NCBI GenBank assembly: GCA_949320185.1 | Contig: CASGHK010000030.1 | Span: 1 to 45,539, forward strand | Direction of reading: 5' to 3' | Origin: an uncultured Methanomicrobiales archaeon | GTDB lineage: Archaea; Halobacteriota; Methanomicrobia; Methanomicrobiales; Methanospirillaceae | Length of the DNA stretch: 45,539 bases | Shown: piece by piece, positions 1 through 7,975 of the stretch | Position numbering within the stretch: position 1 is the first letter of the stretch | Layout of the letters: each line of letters begins with the position of its first letter | Notes under the pieces: generated by a model | Told to the model about the DNA's origin: nothing | Databases searched by the model: none | The model's input: the letters and a program-made list of their open reading frames with translations, nothing else | Translations under genes and position numbers: made by a program

Positions 1-1
1 G

Positions 2-3000
2 GAGCAGACCTTCCCGACCAACAACGCAGGTATGCACAACCTGGTGATCTCGAACGGCCATCCATCATGGGAGGACCAGGACTTCGGAAACCTGGGCACT
101 GCGACACCGACTGCGACCACGACCACCCCGACGACGACCCCCACGACGGTCGAGCCGACGGTGACGGAGACGACCGCCGAACCGACAACAGCCCCGACGA
201 CGGTCGAGCCGACGGTGACAGAGACGACCGCCGAACCCACGGCAACGGTCACCGAGGGTCAGCCGCCCTCACCGACGATGACGGAGACCCCTGACGAGAC
301 CGGTTCGCCGACCACGACCGAGACGACCGTCGAGCCCACAACGGCCGAGACCCCTATCGAGACAGGTACGCCGACGCCGTCTGAGACGACGGCTGAGCCG
401 ACGATCACCGAGGGTCAGACCCCGACCGGGACCGTGACCCCCGAGCCGACGACGCCCACCGGCACCGGGACGATCACGGTGATCAAGTTCAACGACCTGA
501 ATGGGAACGGACTCCAGGACGCTGACGACCCGGGGGTCGGGGACTGGCTGATGACTCTCTACCAGGACACCGTCCCGATTGCCGTCAAGGCGACCGGGCC
601 CGGAGGATCAACGGTCTTCTCCGACCTCGATCCCGAAGCCGAGTACCTCGTGTCCGAGGAGACACGCGAGGGCTGGAGCCCTACCACCCCTGCCCTCGTC
701 CGTGTCAACTTCTCCGAGTCCCTCAAGGTGACGGTCTCCATCGGGAATCGGATGACCTCGACCCCGGAACCGACGACGCCTGCCGGCACCGGTTCCATAT
801 CAGGTTCGAAGTGGCACGACCTTGACGGCGACCACAAGTGGGATAAAGGGGAACCGACGCTCTCCGGCTGGACGATCTACCTGGAGAAGCAGGAGGAGAA
901 CGGCTCGGACTGGCTCCCGATGGGGAGTGTAACGACGGATGCGAACGGCCGGTATTCGTTCACGGGCCTGGCGGAGGGCCACTACCGTGTGTACGAGGTC
1001 GTGCCCTCCGGTTGGGAGCAGACCTTCCCGACCAACAACGCAGGTATGCACAACCTGGTGATCTCGAACGGTCATCCATCGTGGGAGGACCAGGACTTCG
1101 GAAACCTGGACACGGCGACACCGACTCCGACCACGACCACCCCGACGACGACCCCCACGACGGTCGAGCCGACGGTGACGGAGACGACCACTGAACCCAC
1201 GGCAACGGTCACCGAAGGCCAGTCGCCCTCACCGACGACGACGGAAACTCCAGCAGAGACCGGCACGCCGACTCCGTCAGAGACCACGGTCGAGCCGACA
1301 GTGACAGAGACGACCACTGAACCCACGGCAACGGTCACCGAAGGCCAGTCGCCCTCACCGACGACGACGGAAACTCCAGCAGAGACCGGCACGCCAACTC
1401 CGTCGGAGACGACGGTCGCACCGACCGGGACGGTAACCCCCGAACCGTCGGTCACCGAGGGTCAGCCGCCGACGTTGACCCTCGAGACGCCCGCCGGCAC
1501 GCCGACTCCGTCGGAGACGACGGTTGCACCGACCGGAACAGCAACCCCCGAACCGTCGGTCACCGAGGGTCAGCCGCCGACGTTGACCCCCGAGACGCCC
1601 GCTGGCACGCCGACTCCATCGGAGACGACGGGAGCGCCGACCGGAACGGCAACCCCCGAACCGACGATCACGGATTCACACCCGCCGACGTTGACCCCCG
1701 AGACGCCCGCCGGCACGCCGACTCCATCGGAGACGACGGGAGCGCCGACCGGAACGGCAACCCCCGAACCGTCGGTCACCGAGGGTCAGCCGTCGACGGT
1801 GACCCCGGTTGTGACCACCGCAGTCCCGACTGTTCCCACGACCCCGGAGCCGACGATCACCGAAGGCCAGCCCCAGACCGGTGTCACCACCCCGACTCCC
1901 GCCGGCACCACCCCGGGCACGACCGCCCCCACCACCGTTCCAGGCACCCTGCAGCCGACCCCGAGCCTGACTGGTACCCAGCCGGCGACCCAGCCCACCT
2001 CCCCGGTTCTCACCACACAGGCCCCGTCGCCGACACGCACGGGAGTCCCGACGGTCCGGACCCAGGAGCCGACCGCCACCCCGACACCCTGGCCGACCGG
2101 GACGTTCGTCCTTCCGACCCCGCCCGTCGACATGCCGACACCTATCCCCGGTCTCTGCCCGCCGCCCCAGGTGTCGACCGGCTCCGAGACCCCGATCACC
2201 GGGCCGACTCGAATCACAAGCCCTGGCTTCTACCGGTTCGCCGACTCGTTCGTCGACGTGAACGAGACCGTCTGGCTCGAAGTCTACGCATCGAACGTCA
2301 CGATCGACGGGAACGGCCACTCCCTGGACGGGCGTGACGGGTTCGGAACCCACGGCATCCGGGTGATGAACGAATCGAGCGTTGACCGTGTGTTCATCCA
2401 GAACCTGACCGTGACCGACTTCGCCTACGGGATCAGCCTGTACAACGTGACGAACAGCACGATCGTCTTCGTGAACGCCTCGTCCAACACCTACGACGGG
2501 ATCATGACCTCCGGCGGCGCCGACAACCTGCTCGCCTGCAACGTGATCCACCAGGACGATGACGGCATCAACCTGACCGGGACGGATCGGACGGTCGTGA
2601 TCAACAACACCGTCACCGAGAACTTCCGCGGCTCGGGGATCCACCTGGCAGGAGGAGCCGAAGGCGTCCGACTGCTGGCGAACCGGATCGGTTACAACGA
2701 CGAGGGGATCGAGGTGGAGAAGACGACCAACAGCGAGATCGCGCAGAACCTCGTATGGGAGAGCCGGTACTACGGCCTGAACCTCACCTCGGCGGAGAAC
2801 CTGACGGTCTACGACAACTACGTCCGGAACCGGCAGAACATCCGGCCCCCGACCAGCCCCTTCACCGCCACCTGGAACCTCTCGGCTGCATCAGGCCCGA
2901 ACCTCTTCGGGGGCTCCGTCATCGGCGGCAACTTCTGGGGTGACCTGAACCGGACCGGGTTCTCCGAGACACACCGCGACAACAACCGCGACGGGTTCGT

Positions 3001-3136
3001 GGACGTGCCATACGTCCTTCCCGAGGGAGCTGGCATCGACTGGCTCCCGCTCGCCCCGCCGGCCGTCGGCGTCGACCGTGCCCTGATCGGCACGGCGAAC
3101 ACCTGGCGCGACTGGCTCATGACCTTCCTCACCTAG
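2..3136 (+). CDS. Thr/Pro-rich repeat surface protein with SdrD B-like and NosD-type beta-helix domains (5' partial)
   Basis: The reading frame is already open at the left edge, so the true N-terminus and any signal peptide lie outside the window; the first in-frame ATG at 32 is internal to a repeated domain. The visible part begins with the end of an SdrD B-like domain, then a Thr/Pro/Glu linker (about 105-470), two further SdrD B-like domains (about 470-750 and 790-1110; Asp-rich motifs such as DLNGNGLQD and DLDGDHKWDKGEP), a 1-kb Thr/Pro repeat stalk, and a C-terminal right-handed parallel beta-helix of NosD/PF05048 type (about 2200-2960) with many N-x-S/T glycosylation sequons. I see no C-terminal membrane anchor or PGF-CTERM motif; it ends in a short amphipathic tail. 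Such proteins are usually exported cell-envelope or adhesin-like proteins; the ligand is unknown. A T-tract follows the stop. Confidence 0.85.
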   Translation, partial: EQTFPTNNAGMHNLVISNGHPSWEDQDFGNLGTATPTATTTTPTTTPTTVEPTVTETTAEPTTAPTTVEPTVTETTAEPTATVTEGQPPSPTMTETPDETGSPTTTETTVEPTTAETPIETGTPTPSETTAEPTITEGQTPTGTVTPEPTTPTGTGTITVIKFNDLNGNGLQDADDPGVGDWLMTLYQDTVPIAVKATGPGGSTVFSDLDPEAEYLVSEETREGWSPTTPALVRVNFSESLKVTVSIGNRMTSTPEPTTPAGTGSISGSKWHDLDGDHKWDKGEPTLSGWTIYLEKQEENGSDWLPMGSVTTDANGRYSFTGLAEGHYRVYEVVPSGWEQTFPTNNAGMHNLVISNGHPSWEDQDFGNLDTATPTPTTTTPTTTPTTVEPTVTETTTEPTATVTEGQSPSPTTTETPAETGTPTPSETTVEPTVTETTTEPTATVTEGQSPSPTTTETPAETGTPTPSETTVAPTGTVTPEPSVTEGQPPTLTLETPAGTPTPSETTVAPTGTATPEPSVTEGQPPTLTPETPAGTPTPSETTGAPTGTATPEPTITDSHPPTLTPETPAGTPTPSETTGAPTGTATPEPSVTEGQPSTVTPVVTTAVPTVPTTPEPTITEGQPQTGVTTPTPAGTTPGTTAPTTVPGTLQPTPSLTGTQPATQPTSPVLTTQAPSPTRTGVPTVRTQEPTATPTPWPTGTFVLPTPPVDMPTPIPGLCPPPQVSTGSETPITGPTRITSPGFYRFADSFVDVNETVWLEVYASNVTIDGNGHSLDGRDGFGTHGIRVMNESSVDRVFIQNLTVTDFAYGISLYNVTNSTIVFVNASSNTYDGIMTSGGADNLLACNVIHQDDDGINLTGTDRTVVINNTVTENFRGSGIHLAGGAEGVRLLANRIGYNDEGIEVEKTTNSEIAQNLVWESRYYGLNLTSAENLTVYDNYVRNRQNIRPPTSPFTATWNLSAASGPNLFGGSVIGGNFWGDLNRTGFSETHRDNNRDGFVDVPYVLPEGAGIDWLPLAPPAVGVDRALIGTANTWRDWLMTFLT
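1015..1189 (+). repeat. Second copy of a 175-bp segment also present at 1-175
   Basis: Bases 1-175 and 1015-1189 align without gaps, with only about five mismatches. The segment covers the end of an SdrD B-like domain and the start of the Thr/Pro stalk. This indicates duplication of a domain-plus-linker cassette about 1014 bp long inside the gene, still in frame. Confidence 0.9.
1163..1414 (+). repeat. Two tandem 126-bp (42-residue) Thr/Pro repeats
   Basis: Unit 1 is 1163-1288 and unit 2 is 1289-1414. Both encode nearly the same 42-residue Thr/Pro/Glu stretch beginning VEPTVTETT and ending TPTPSETT, with only silent or single-base differences. The near identity suggests a recent expansion. 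Confidence 0.85.
1415..1798 (+). repeat. Tandem 108-bp (36-residue) Thr/Pro repeats, about 3.5 copies
   Basis: Units start at 1415, 1523, 1631 and 1739, exactly 108 bp apart. Each encodes a 36-residue block that starts xAPTG and ends TPSETT; the fourth copy is partial and decays after about 1798. The array lies directly after the 126-bp pair and forms the rest of the stalk in front of the beta-helix. Confidence 0.85.
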
Positions 3137-3142
3137 GGTCGG

Positions 3143-3161
3143 GCTCTCTCTCCTCTTTTTT
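3143..3161 (+). terminator. T-rich terminator after the surface protein gene
   Basis: A pyrimidine run ending in six T (3156-3161) starts 7 bp after the stop at 3136. No strong stem precedes it, as is typical of archaeal intrinsic termination. The opposing gene ends at 3220, so this is the boundary of two convergent units. Confidence 0.5.
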
Positions 3162-3219
3162 CGACCGGCCTGCTGGCGTGAACGAACGTCAATTCCCCCG
3201 GTGTCTCTTGGGTGGATCC

Positions 3220-3834
3220 TCATCGGTCCGGGAGTCGGTCGGCGACGATCAGGATAAGCGGGATCAACAGGTATCCCCAGTTGGCGGATTCGGGCACTGG
3301 GATTGCGATAAGGGCTGCAGCGACGGCGCCAATCGTGGTGCTGAGCGACCGAAAGAGGCCCCGACGGAGGATCGCGCTCGACAGCGGCGCGTACAGCAGG
3401 GTCTGGTGGCGGGACAGGTACAGCCACTGGCCAGCGAAAAGGAGGCCTATCACCGCGAGGTTCAGGGCGAAGAGATCGATCGCGAGCCTCGTCGACGCGT
3501 AGTCGGAGACGAGCCAGGTCGTGAACGGGACGAAGATCGTGCAGAGAAGGACGAGGAGGTTCAGGTTCAGAAAAGTGCGGTTGACTCGAGCGACCCGCTG
3601 GAAGATCTCTTCGTGGGCCATCCAGAACCCGGTGAGGACGAGAAAGGCGATCAGGCAGGCGAGTACCTGGTCGTCGAGCCCGAGCACGAGGGCAGGCAGC
3701 GCCACGTCCGGCGAGACGCCCGCCGGCACCTGGGGAACATCGATCGTCAACACGAGCAGGGTCATCGCGATCGCGTAGAGTCCGTCGATCAGGGTCTCGA
3801 CGCGCCCTTTGGCAATGCCGGGATCTGCGGTCAT
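3220..3834 (-). CDS. TMEM175 / DUF1211 family membrane protein (predicted K+ channel)
   Basis: 204 residues with about six hydrophobic helices. The N-terminal motif (GRVETLIDGLYAIAMTLLVL) matches the DUF1211 pattern in which an [F/L]xDG signature lies in the first helix; prokaryotic TMEM175 members of this size form potassium-selective channels. It is the last gene of a minus-strand operon: its ATG at 3832-3834 overlaps the TGA of the upstream ATPase gene (ATGA). The family assignment is from sequence motifs; a role in potassium leak or membrane-potential control is family knowledge. Why it travels with a MacB-type ABC system is not evident. Confidence 0.8.
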   Translation of the reverse strand: MTADPGIAKGRVETLIDGLYAIAMTLLVLTIDVPQVPAGVSPDVALPALVLGLDDQVLACLIAFLVLTGFWMAHEEIFQRVARVNRTFLNLNLLVLLCTIFVPFTTWLVSDYASTRLAIDLFALNLAVIGLLFAGQWLYLSRHQTLLYAPLSSAILRRGLFRSLSTTIGAVAAALIAIPVPESANWGYLLIPLILIVADRLPDR

Positions 3835-4601
3835 GGGTCCCCATGATCATGGTGAAAGGGGACCGGATATATGCTCGCGTCGCCGCGCCCCCTTGCCTGG
3901 TCGTCGTCTCCGTCACCGGATGCCCGCCCGGAGTCATCCACGACCACGCCATCCTGGAGCCGGACCGTCCTCGTGAAGTACCGCTGGTGCGACTCCTCGT
4001 GGCTCACCATCAGCACCGTCTGGCCGAACTCCCGGTTGATCCTGGCGAAGAGGTCCAGGACCATCTCCGAGGCATGGGTGTCCAGGTTCGCGCAGGGCTC
4101 GTCGGCGAGGAGGAGGGCGGGCTCGTTCACCAGCGCCCTTGCGATCGCGATCCGCTGCTGCTCCCCGCCCGAGAGCTCCGCCGGCAGGTGGTCCGTCCGC
4201 TCCTCGAGCCCCACGCGCCGGAGGAGGGCGGCAGCCCGCTCAAGCCCGTCATACTCCGCCATCCCCCGCGCGAGGGTGGGGAGGAAAACGTTCTCGAGCG
4301 CCGTGAGATCCGGGACCAGGGCGTAATCCTGGAAGATATAGCCGATCCGGGTCAACCGGAAGTGGGTCCGTTCGTCGTCGGTGAGACGGAGGACGTCGAC
4401 CCCCTGGACCGAGATGGACCCTGCCGTCGGTTCATCCAGGAGGCCGATCAGGTGGAGCAGAGTGGACTTACCGCTCCCGCTCGGGCCGGTGATCCCGACG
4501 AACTCGCCCCCCGCCACATCGAGCGTCACCCCGTCCAGGGCTCGTACCTCGACGTTCCCCATTCGGTAGGTCTTCCGGAGCCCGTCGACCCGGATCATCA
4601 T
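3831..4601 (-). CDS. ABC transporter ATP-binding protein, MacB/LolD type
   Basis: 256 residues. Walker A GPSGSGKST near residue 40, Q-loop QDYALVP, signature LSGGEQQR, Walker B ALLLADEPCANLD and switch His in VSHE are all present, so it should be an active ATPase. The sequence is closest to the LolD/MacB/FtsE class, which powers FtsX-like permeases that do mechanical work across the membrane rather than form a substrate channel. It overlaps the permease gene (4598-4601) and the downstream DUF1211 gene (3831-3834) by 4 bp each, so the three are probably translated together. The C-terminal ~30 residues beyond the ATPase fold are Asp/Gly-rich and specific to this protein. Confidence 0.92.
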   Translation of the reverse strand: MMIRVDGLRKTYRMGNVEVRALDGVTLDVAGGEFVGITGPSGSGKSTLLHLIGLLDEPTAGSISVQGVDVLRLTDDERTHFRLTRIGYIFQDYALVPDLTALENVFLPTLARGMAEYDGLERAAALLRRVGLEERTDHLPAELSGGEQQRIAIARALVNEPALLLADEPCANLDTHASEMVLDLFARINREFGQTVLMVSHEESHQRYFTRTVRLQDGVVVDDSGRASGDGDDDQARGRGDASIYPVPFHHDHGDP

Positions 4602-5806
4602 GCCGCTCTCATCCCCGAGAGGACCGTCTCGCGCGTGATCCGCCAGGCCGGGATGTAGCCGGCGATGAGAGAGACGACGAAGAGCCAGGCGGCGTTCTCG
4701 ACCAGGGCAGCCGGGTCGAACCGGGGGACCAGCTCCCCATCCGGGAAGATGAGCGGGTGGGCCGTGAACCAGGCCTCGATCCCGCCAACTGCGACCAGGC
4801 CGACCAGGGTACCGAGGGTGCAGATCGCGAGAACCTGGAGGAGGTATGACCGGATGATCACCCCCCGGTGGATCCCGATCGCCTTCAGGATCGCGATCTG
4901 CCGCCGCTGGTTCATCGCCTTGATCGTGATCACGATGAAGATCACCACGACCGCGATCACGAGGCTGACCAGCATCGAGATACTGTTGATGATCCCGAAG
5001 GTCTCGATCGACTCCTCCACCGCGCTCGTGATCGCCTCCCGCCAGGTCTTGACCTCCTCCTGCACTCCAGCTTCGAGCAGACCTCGCTTCACCACTCCGA
5101 GTTCGTGGGCCCGGTCGGTCCTGACAAGGACCTCAGTCGCCTCATCGACCTGGCCGTCCATCACGGACTCGAGTTCCTCCCAGGTGATGAGTGCCGAGTA
5201 GTCGACCAGGTAGGAGCGGGTCTCGTAGATCCCCTTCACGACGTAATCCCGGATCACCCCGTTCGCGAACGCGACCTCGATCCGCTCGCCGACCCTGACA
5301 CCTCCGAGAGAGGTGAAGAGGTCCTCGCGAGCGTCCTCACTCCCGGATACGAACTGGCCGACCAGGATCTCGCCCCGCTCTCCTCCGGCGAAGAACTCTC
5401 CGTCCTTCATTCGTTCGTGGATGGTCGTCACCTCGACCTCGTCGCGTGGGTTGAGAGCAGTGACGGGGACCGATACCGACCGGTTCCGGGCAAGCAGGGT
5501 TGCTCCGATCGCGTGCCTGGCGGAGGCCCGCCGCACCCCCGGGACCCGATCGATCGTCTCGAGCAGGGTACCGACCCGCTCGATGTACTGCTCACCCTCT
5601 GCCGGCCGTACCAGGATGTCCGAGGTCTGGTAGTCGATCGTCTGCTGGTTGAAGAGGTCGACCGACCCCGAGATGATCGACGGGAGCAGGATCATGTTCG
5701 TGAAGACCAGGCCGATGATCGCCACGTTCAACAGGAGGCTGGTCCGGCTGCCCCGGGCGAGAGACCGCCAGGCGAGGTAGACCGAGACCCGCTCCCGTTC
5801 AAGCAT
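4598..5806 (-). CDS. FtsX/MacB-like ABC transporter permease
   Basis: 402 residues from the ATG at 5804-5806; the frame stays open further upstream but that part is the antisense of the preceding gene and has no protein-like composition. Architecture: one N-terminal membrane helix (SLLLNVAIIGLVFTNMILL), a ~230-residue extracellular domain of MacB periplasmic-core type, then three C-terminal helices of the FtsX domain (one stretch is ISMLVSLVIAVVVIFIVITI). It overlaps the preceding gene by 8 bp and the ATPase by 4 bp. Likely role: mechanotransmission or export of an envelope component together with the ATPase and the exported protein encoded just upstream. Confidence 0.9.
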   Translation of the reverse strand: MLERERVSVYLAWRSLARGSRTSLLLNVAIIGLVFTNMILLPSIISGSVDLFNQQTIDYQTSDILVRPAEGEQYIERVGTLLETIDRVPGVRRASARHAIGATLLARNRSVSVPVTALNPRDEVEVTTIHERMKDGEFFAGGERGEILVGQFVSGSEDAREDLFTSLGGVRVGERIEVAFANGVIRDYVVKGIYETRSYLVDYSALITWEELESVMDGQVDEATEVLVRTDRAHELGVVKRGLLEAGVQEEVKTWREAITSAVEESIETFGIINSISMLVSLVIAVVVIFIVITIKAMNQRRQIAILKAIGIHRGVIIRSYLLQVLAICTLGTLVGLVAVGGIEAWFTAHPLIFPDGELVPRFDPAALVENAAWLFVVSLIAGYIPAWRITRETVLSGMRAA

Positions 5807-7037
5807 ATGCGGCCCTGCGCCGCCGCGACCAGAAGGCGAGCGCGAGCAGTCCTCCGAGCACGACGAGGACGATGAGGCCGGCCCCCAGGAGGGCGTCGCC
5901 GGACGGGGCGACCGAGAGGCGCAACACCCGGGGTGCCGAGTGGGCGCCCCAGTCGTCCTCGAACGTCGCGTTGAAGGTATAGTCGAACTCTCCGGCCCGG
6001 TCCGCCTGGAGTGTGAAGACCGCGGGGGCATTCGAACCAGGCCGGATAGTGCCGACGAAGGCCTCCTTCGAGCCGGTGAGCGGCAGATCGATCCGGGCTG
6101 AGACCGACCGGGCGTCCCCGGTCCCTGTGTTGTCCATTCGAACGACCAGGTCGAACTCGTCACCCTGGCGTACCCGGACGGGCTCAGTCTTGAGCGAAGC
6201 GACGGCGAGCTCGCCCCTTCCCCTGAGGTCGAGGCCGAGCATATCAGTCTCCTTCACCCGCGTCCCATCGGTCGTCGTGTAGGCGATCTCGACCGGGACC
6301 TCGCGCAACCCGGTGCCGGTGGACCGGTCCGCCTGGAGGTCGACGACGAAGGTGTGGTTTCCGCCGCTGGGCAGGCGGGCAAGGTCGACTGAGCGGGTCC
6401 CGAGCGGGAAGAGGCCGCTGATATTTCCACCGATTCGGACCAGGACATCGGAGGCGTCGGCGGACCCGGCGTTCAGGAGCGAGACCGTGAGCGAGGCGCG
6501 GTCTCCGGGGGCGAACGGCCCGATCGTCGACTGCTTCAGAACGAGGGCCGGCTGCCGAAGCCCGGCGATCGGGGTGTTGACATTCACCGGGATTGGATAC
6601 TTCAGCCCCTCTGCATCGCGGAGCCTGACGGTCAGCACCGGGAAGAAGACCCCGGTATAGGTCGGGGCCTCGACCAGGGAGACGAGTGTGACCGACTGGC
6701 GGGGCCCGAGCTCGCCCCGGTACGTCGAGATACCCCCGAGAACCCGGATGTCTCCCTTCCCGTCGAGCACCACCTGCTCGATCACCGGATTGATCTCCGT
6801 GCTCCTCGAGATGGAGGATCCGGCCCCGGTGCCGGGCCCCGACGACTCAGTCTTCATCGCGGTGCTCGCGGTGTTGGTGAGGGTGATGCTCACCAGCCCC
6901 TGGTCGCCGGGCATCAGCACCGGGGGGCTCACGTGGGCGTCCTCGACGATCACGGAGGGCTGGTTGGCCCCTGACGGCACGACTCCGGCGGCGGCGATGA
7001 ACAGAAGCAGGAGGATTAGCAGGGATCGGGAGAGCAC
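5799..7037 (-). CDS. Exported, membrane-anchored CARDB/NEW3-like protein (COG1361-type)
   Basis: 412 residues. The start is a GTG (7035-7037) preceded by a strong Shine-Dalgarno element GAGGTGA at about 7042-7048, 4 nt away. It has a classic signal peptide (hydrophobic run LLILLLLFIAAAGVV), three Ig-like beta-rich repeats with the CARDB/NEW3 pattern (for example LVSITLTNTAS, LTVSLLNAGSADASDV, DLVVRMDNTGTGDARSV), and a C-terminal helix followed by Arg residues, so it should be a type I envelope protein facing outward. It is the first gene of the four-gene operon with the MacB-type transporter; similar gene pairs occur in other methanogens. It may act as the extracellular partner of the permease (inference). 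Confidence 0.82.
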   Translation of the reverse strand: MLSRSLLILLLLFIAAAGVVPSGANQPSVIVEDAHVSPPVLMPGDQGLVSITLTNTASTAMKTESSGPGTGAGSSISRSTEINPVIEQVVLDGKGDIRVLGGISTYRGELGPRQSVTLVSLVEAPTYTGVFFPVLTVRLRDAEGLKYPIPVNVNTPIAGLRQPALVLKQSTIGPFAPGDRASLTVSLLNAGSADASDVLVRIGGNISGLFPLGTRSVDLARLPSGGNHTFVVDLQADRSTGTGLREVPVEIAYTTTDGTRVKETDMLGLDLRGRGELAVASLKTEPVRVRQGDEFDLVVRMDNTGTGDARSVSARIDLPLTGSKEAFVGTIRPGSNAPAVFTLQADRAGEFDYTFNATFEDDWGAHSAPRVLRLSVAPSGDALLGAGLIVLVVLGGLLALAFWSRRRRAAYA

Positions 7038-7123
7038 AGGGTCACCTCGACGGCCGGCCGCGGCCCGGGCCGCTCACCGGCTGACCGTACGCTCTGTCAG
7101 TACGCCCCGACGGATAGCCTTTC

Positions 7124-7136
7124 CCATTTACTCCCG
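7124..7136 (-). promoter_or_regulatory. Probable TATA box of the 7037-3220 operon
   Basis: On the minus strand the stretch reads GGAGTAAATGGGA, an A/T island in a very GC-rich background. It lies about 90 nt upstream of the GTG start of the exported protein, giving an expected leader of about 65 nt. The same 156-bp gap also holds the T-rich end of the por operon (about 7146-7164). Confidence 0.4.
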
Positions 7137-7193
7137 TCGCCGCAATGAGAAGAATACAAGAGTTCGGGGGATGAACGGTCCCCGTCCGGGCAA

Positions 7194-7451
7194 CTACCGC
7201 TCTTCGCGGGTCATCACGATGGCCTTCTTCGGGCACTCGTTTGCACAGATGCCGCAGCCCTTGCAGTACTCGAGGTCGACCACGAGCTCGGTGTCGATCG
7301 CGCCGTCCGGACAGTACATGGCGCAGAGCCCGCAGGCGTTGCACTTCTCGCGGTCCACCACGGGGCGGAAGACCCGCCAGGAGCCGGTCTTTCCTGCCGC
7401 CCCCTCGCCGGGTACGGACATCGCGAGCCGTTCCTTCGATATGTCGATCAT
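7194..7451 (-). CDS. porD: Pyruvate:ferredoxin oxidoreductase (pyruvate synthase) delta subunit, 2[4Fe-4S] ferredoxin
   Basis: 85 residues from the ATG at 7449-7451, which overlaps the gamma-subunit stop (ATGA). Two canonical cluster motifs, CNACGLCAMYCPDG and CKGCGICANECPKKAI, mark an eight-iron ferredoxin that passes electrons between the TPP/Fe-S catalytic subunit and external ferredoxin. It has the N-terminal extension usual for the Por delta subunit (W-R-x-x-R-P-V-V-D before the first Cys). It is the last gene of the four-gene por operon on the minus strand, so the order along transcription is beta, alpha, gamma, delta. The frame is open further upstream but only as antisense-like sequence. 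Confidence 0.95.
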   Translation of the reverse strand: MIDISKERLAMSVPGEGAAGKTGSWRVFRPVVDREKCNACGLCAMYCPDGAIDTELVVDLEYCKGCGICANECPKKAIVMTREER

Positions 7452-7975
7452 TGTTTCGTCTCCTCGTACGCCGTCTTCGCGGCCTCGACGTTCCGGGGGT
7501 CGGCGAAGGTCTCGGCGATCGCCTTGAGCGCCGCGTCCTTCGAGATGAGCCCGATCCTGGCGAGGGAGCCGAGCACCGGGGTGTTCAGGATCGGCGACCC
7601 GGCAACGACCAGGTTGACCCGGAGCGCGATCCCGGTCAGGTCCACCGCGTGGACCGGGTGCCCCTTGATCGAGGGGGGCTCTGTGGTGTTGATCACGACG
7701 GCCCCGCCCTCTTTCAAGCCGGCGAAGACATCGGTCGCGTCCATCACAGAGGCGTCGAGCACGACCACCATGTCGGGGTTCCGGACCTGCGAATAGACTT
7801 TGATCGGCTCGTCGCTGATGCGGACGAATGAGACGACCGGGGCGCCGCGCCGTTCGGCCCCGTAGAACGGGAAGGCGGTCGCACACTTGCCGTCGTGGAA
7901 CGCGGCCTGCGCGATCAGCTTCGCCGCCGTCACGCCCCCCTGGCCCCCGCGGGAGTGGATGCGTATCTCGAACAT
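7448..7975 (-). CDS. porG: Pyruvate:ferredoxin oxidoreductase gamma subunit
   Basis: 175 residues, normal for a free gamma subunit. Starts MFEIRIHSRGGQGGVTAAKL, the hallmark glycine-rich motif of the POR/KOR gamma family, and contains the conserved FPFYGAERRGAPV segment. In four-subunit archaeal enzymes gamma is the structural core that packs with alpha and beta. The ATG (7973-7975) touches the alpha stop by one base and the TGA overlaps the delta start by four, so expression of the four subunits is coupled. Assignment to Por rather than Kor/Vor rests on the alpha and beta subunits next to it. Confidence 0.93.
   Translation of the reverse strand: MFEIRIHSRGGQGGVTAAKLIAQAAFHDGKCATAFPFYGAERRGAPVVSFVRISDEPIKVYSQVRNPDMVVVLDASVMDATDVFAGLKEGGAVVINTTEPPSIKGHPVHAVDLTGIALRVNLVVAGSPILNTPVLGSLARIGLISKDAALKAIAETFADPRNVEAAKTAYEETKQ

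Noticed and set aside
1163..1798. CRISPR-like array because of regular spacing.
   Set aside because: Units are 108-126 bp, contiguous without spacers and in frame; they are coding repeats.
1072..2217. Long minus-strand reading frames rich in Val/Gly opposite the surface protein repeats.
   Set aside because: They are produced by the antisense of Thr/Pro codon repeats in GC-rich DNA; no ribosome binding site or family similarity.
4598..6163. A 521-residue version of the FtsX permease starting at 6163.
   Set aside because: The first ~119 residues are Ser/Pro/Arg-rich sequence that is out-of-frame shadow of the exported-protein gene; permease similarity begins at the ATG at 5806.
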